From Marchantia polymorpha subsp. ruderalis (lineage: Eukaryota; Streptophyta; Marchantiopsida; Marchantiales; Marchantiaceae), in assembly GCA_037833965.1 (NCBI GenBank), contig AP031352.1, positions 538,501 to 602,500 on the forward strand: 64,000 nt of DNA, written 5' to 3'. Below the pieces are notes generated by a model. It was not told the origin of the DNA. It searched no databases and saw nothing but the letters and a program-made list of their open reading frames with translations. Made by a program: the position numbers and the translations under genes. Shown piece after piece: positions 61,801-64,000 of this stretch (position 1 is its first letter; every line of letters starts with the position of its first letter).

Positions 61801-63407
61801 CTCCCGCATCTAATCACTTTGAGCTCGAATAAAGCTCTACAAACACAAAAACCCTCGTGCAGGACTAAGAGCCACAATAATGTATTTTCTAGCTTGATAG
61901 AGAAGGCTACAAAGGTATTACTGCCACATCTGGAAAAATTTGGATAACGCACGTAAGATTAAGAACTAAGGCGACAGGACCCACGCCTAATTCAAAGGCG
62001 CAAGGGATCAAGTCATTCGCAGAAGTTCTGAAGAAGAAAAGGATAGAAGGATAAAAATTGAACTCCACAGGACGAAGAGACGGCCGGAGGTGAGACAACC
62101 ATTTGTTCTATCCTATCCACACGTCAATTCATATGAACAGAAGAAAATTCAACGGGTTACTGTCAACAAGACAATGTCGGCCAACGTTTCCCAGCTCCGT
62201 TCAGATGTGTTCAGAAGTCTGAATTCTACACAGTCAACAATCTCCAAATGCAAACCATAAAAGCGAGAATTAAGTGGCAGGAACACCATGGCCTGCAGTT
62301 AATGAGACCTTCCGAATACAAGTTTAACATTCTGATTTTAATAAACAGAGTCAATCCCGGCAAATCGTAGCCTAGACGAAGACTGGCCGTTTGTTAAGAA
62401 ATGGACACAACCGGAATTTATAAGTATGTGGCGTAGTACAGTTCCGAGTAATGAGCGATAGGCTAGAAACTTGTATACATCCTCTCCTCCTCATGCTGTC
62501 TGGCAAATCGTCAAATTCTTTTGCAAATTACGTACACCTCAACATAACTCAATCCATTAGCACGCCGCGGGAATAAAATTGAAGAAGGAAGATTCCTCAA
62601 CATAATCAAAACTCCCTGCCAGACAACGCTTCAGGTTCTTAACAAAAAAATTCGTGACTCAGCCAGCATTGACATTCCAACGACGTACAAGCTCCTCGCA
62701 CTCTATTTCAATGTGCAGCTGTGAGAATATTGCACACACAAGAACCATGCCGCATCAGATTCGTGCTCATCCACAATCAAAAACCATCTCAGTACACAGA
62801 CAGACATTTATAATAGAAGTGTGGTTAGCACCGCAGACTTGAATCATCGCGACCTCAATTTTTGGTATTTCAGTTTAAAACAGAGGACAGAAGTAGGGAA
62901 GCAGATGGAAACATATATTAGAAATATATACAAACACCCGCAAATCCTTCCACCACATTGCTTAGGTTGGTACAACACGGTCCAAAGAAAAACCGTACAT
63001 CTAGCTCACTGAAGGATAGAACAAGCAGAGGCTTGTTTAGTGTGAAGTTTGTGATCAAGCTCAAACGGCTGCTGAAATGTGAAAACTACGTACTTCCAAT
63101 CCTTTGAAATCTCAGTCTCCCTTCGTCTGCTGTGAATGAAAGAAATTGAGGCAAAAGCTTTCATCAAGCGTTGCAAGAATGAAATATTTGAGAGAACTCC
63201 AAAACTCATTGACAAACTACGGCCTAACAAATCCCGGTATTGGTTGTAGGGAACACAAGCCTGGCCGCATGACACTAACAAAATGCGTTAGGAGGTCGTT
63301 TAAAAGGGCCAGCTGATGTGACGACCAACAAATTAATTTTCAGGTCAATCTATAGTGAAAAATAGTGAAATGTCACAATTGTTGAAGGCAAGAGCTGGGG
63401 GGGAAGA
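58890..63407. other. Intergenic, no gene recognised
   Basis: Mixed AT-rich and medium-GC sequence. I see no domain in the short frames (for example 60622-60831 plus and 60828-61046 plus). A palindrome cluster at 61380-61433 is listed separately. The last few hundred bases are the likely 3' UTR of the GT34 gene. Confidence 0.45.
61380..61433. repeat. Cluster of three palindromes sharing GCATAC/GTATGC
   Basis: Three units lie in a row: GCAGTATACTGC (61380-61391, perfect 12-mer), ATCAGGCATAC-G-GTATGCCTGAT (61394-61416, 11 bp arms with one base between) and GTATGC-C-GCATAC (61421-61433). Confidence 0.9.
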
Positions 63408-64000
63408 TCAGAGAACGTCCAATGGTCGGTCGGTATCGTTCCTGGTGCGCGTCACCTTGGATGTACTCAGAGCCACGTGCTGCAATCCATACCTCTCCAG
63501 TACTTGGTTGTCAGCAAAGTTGAACGCCCTCTCCATCTCCTTGAAACATCTAGAGTTCGAATACTCGCCGGCGTTTCCTTTACAAGGCTTGCACCCGACG
63601 AAATGAGTGACAAACGGCCACCGATCATCTCCCAAACCCGGGTGGTACTTCTCCATCATCAGCTCGTATTTGTCCACCAGAATGACCCAGTACCCGTGCA
63701 GATAGTACGTGTTCTCCAAAAAGACCTTAGAAGCCAGCTCATCCTTCTTTGAGGCGAGCAAATATATTAACGCGGACTGGTCATCAGCTTCGAAAACCGG
63801 CCTGCCTGCGAGAGCTGCGGTGAGAACCTTCCCAGCTTCTTGTCGGATGCTTCTGGGACCGAAAGGAGCCCACATGTCCAGCAGATCCAAAGACCACTGA
63901 TTGTTGCGTATAAGGAAACTACCGGTATTGAGCCCGATCCAGTTCCTTTTCTTGTACACTAGATCATCCCAACCGTGGAGGACAAGATTGTGATCTCTGT
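63408..64000 (-). CDS. GT34 glycosyltransferase (xyloglucan xylosyltransferase / galactomannan galactosyltransferase type), 3' part
   Basis: An open minus-strand frame runs from the window edge to a stop at 63408-63410, about 196 aa. It reads DHNLVLHGWDDLVY at the edge, then WIGLNTGSFLIRN, QWSLDLLDMWAP, AGKVLTAALAGRPVFEADDQ, SALIYLL, YYLHGYW, YHPGLGDDRWPFVTHFVGCK, PCKGNAG and MERAFNFADNQVLERYG. These are the conserved C-terminal blocks of plant GT34 enzymes, type II Golgi proteins that add xylose to xyloglucan or galactose to mannan. The DXD motif and membrane anchor lie upstream, outside the window. The two subfamilies share these blocks, so the donor cannot be fixed from this part. Confidence 0.93.
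   Translation of the reverse strand, partial: RDHNLVLHGWDDLVYKKRNWIGLNTGSFLIRNNQWSLDLLDMWAPFGPRSIRQEAGKVLTAALAGRPVFEADDQSALIYLLASKKDELASKVFLENTYYLHGYWVILVDKYELMMEKYHPGLGDDRWPFVTHFVGCKPCKGNAGEYSNSRCFKEMERAFNFADNQVLERYGLQHVALSTSKVTRTRNDTDRPLDVL

Overview
The window is nuclear DNA from a land plant. The evidence is the set of spliceosomal introns with GT-AG borders, a PRP40-type splicing factor, a plant-type ATAD2 bromodomain AAA ATPase, a uracil-DNA glycosylase with the plant C-terminus PIDWQL, a GT34 (xyloglucan xylosyltransferase-type) gene and a nuclear tRNA-Leu. LTR and LINE retroelements fill the gaps. A seedless plant (bryophyte or lycophyte) seems likeliest to me from the gene structures and the HSPA12-like relic, but I cannot name the species.

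Layout. At 1-1.65 kb are the last four exons of a PRP40 homologue (+). From 1.65 to 7.2 kb there is no gene, and the DNA becomes AT-rich. From 7.3 to 19.7 kb lies a retroelement cluster, mostly on the minus strand: a decayed L1-like LINE (7.3-11.2 kb), about four diverged copies of a ~180 bp tandem repeat (11.3-12.0 kb), a decayed Ty1/copia polyprotein (12.2-15.1 kb), a bounded Ty3/gypsy element with two LTRs, a primer-binding site and a 5 bp target duplication (15422-18697), and an LTR-like promoter-bearing segment. From 19.7 to 24.6 kb the DNA is AT-rich, with chained tandem duplications at 22.9-23.3 kb.

From 24678 to 31785 (-) is a complete ten-exon ATAD2-type gene that I could splice in frame to 1267 aa. 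From 32 to 42 kb there is no intact gene, only an HSPA12-like Hsp70 pseudogene (36.9-38.1 kb, -). At 42178-43602 (+) is an intronless Golgi-type alpha-1,4-glycosyltransferase gene. At 46.4-46.7 kb is a leucine-rich-repeat relic. At 48156-50974 (-) is a complete seven-exon uracil-DNA glycosylase gene (366 aa). From 53 to 58.7 kb there is a very AT-rich gene desert, then a tRNA-Leu(AAG) at 58801. The window ends inside the 3' part of a GT34 gene (63408 to the edge, -).

The genes are ordinary unlinked plant housekeeping genes (splicing, chromatin, base-excision repair, glycan synthesis); nothing suggests an operon or a joint system. The unusual content is structural: several unrelated perfect hairpins with loops of 0-5 nt in introns and intergenic DNA, a 40 bp perfect palindrome, a palindrome cluster sharing one 6-mer core, and serial duplications joined at the same 11-mer. 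All splice sites and family calls come from reading the sequence and from knowledge of the families; no database search was run.
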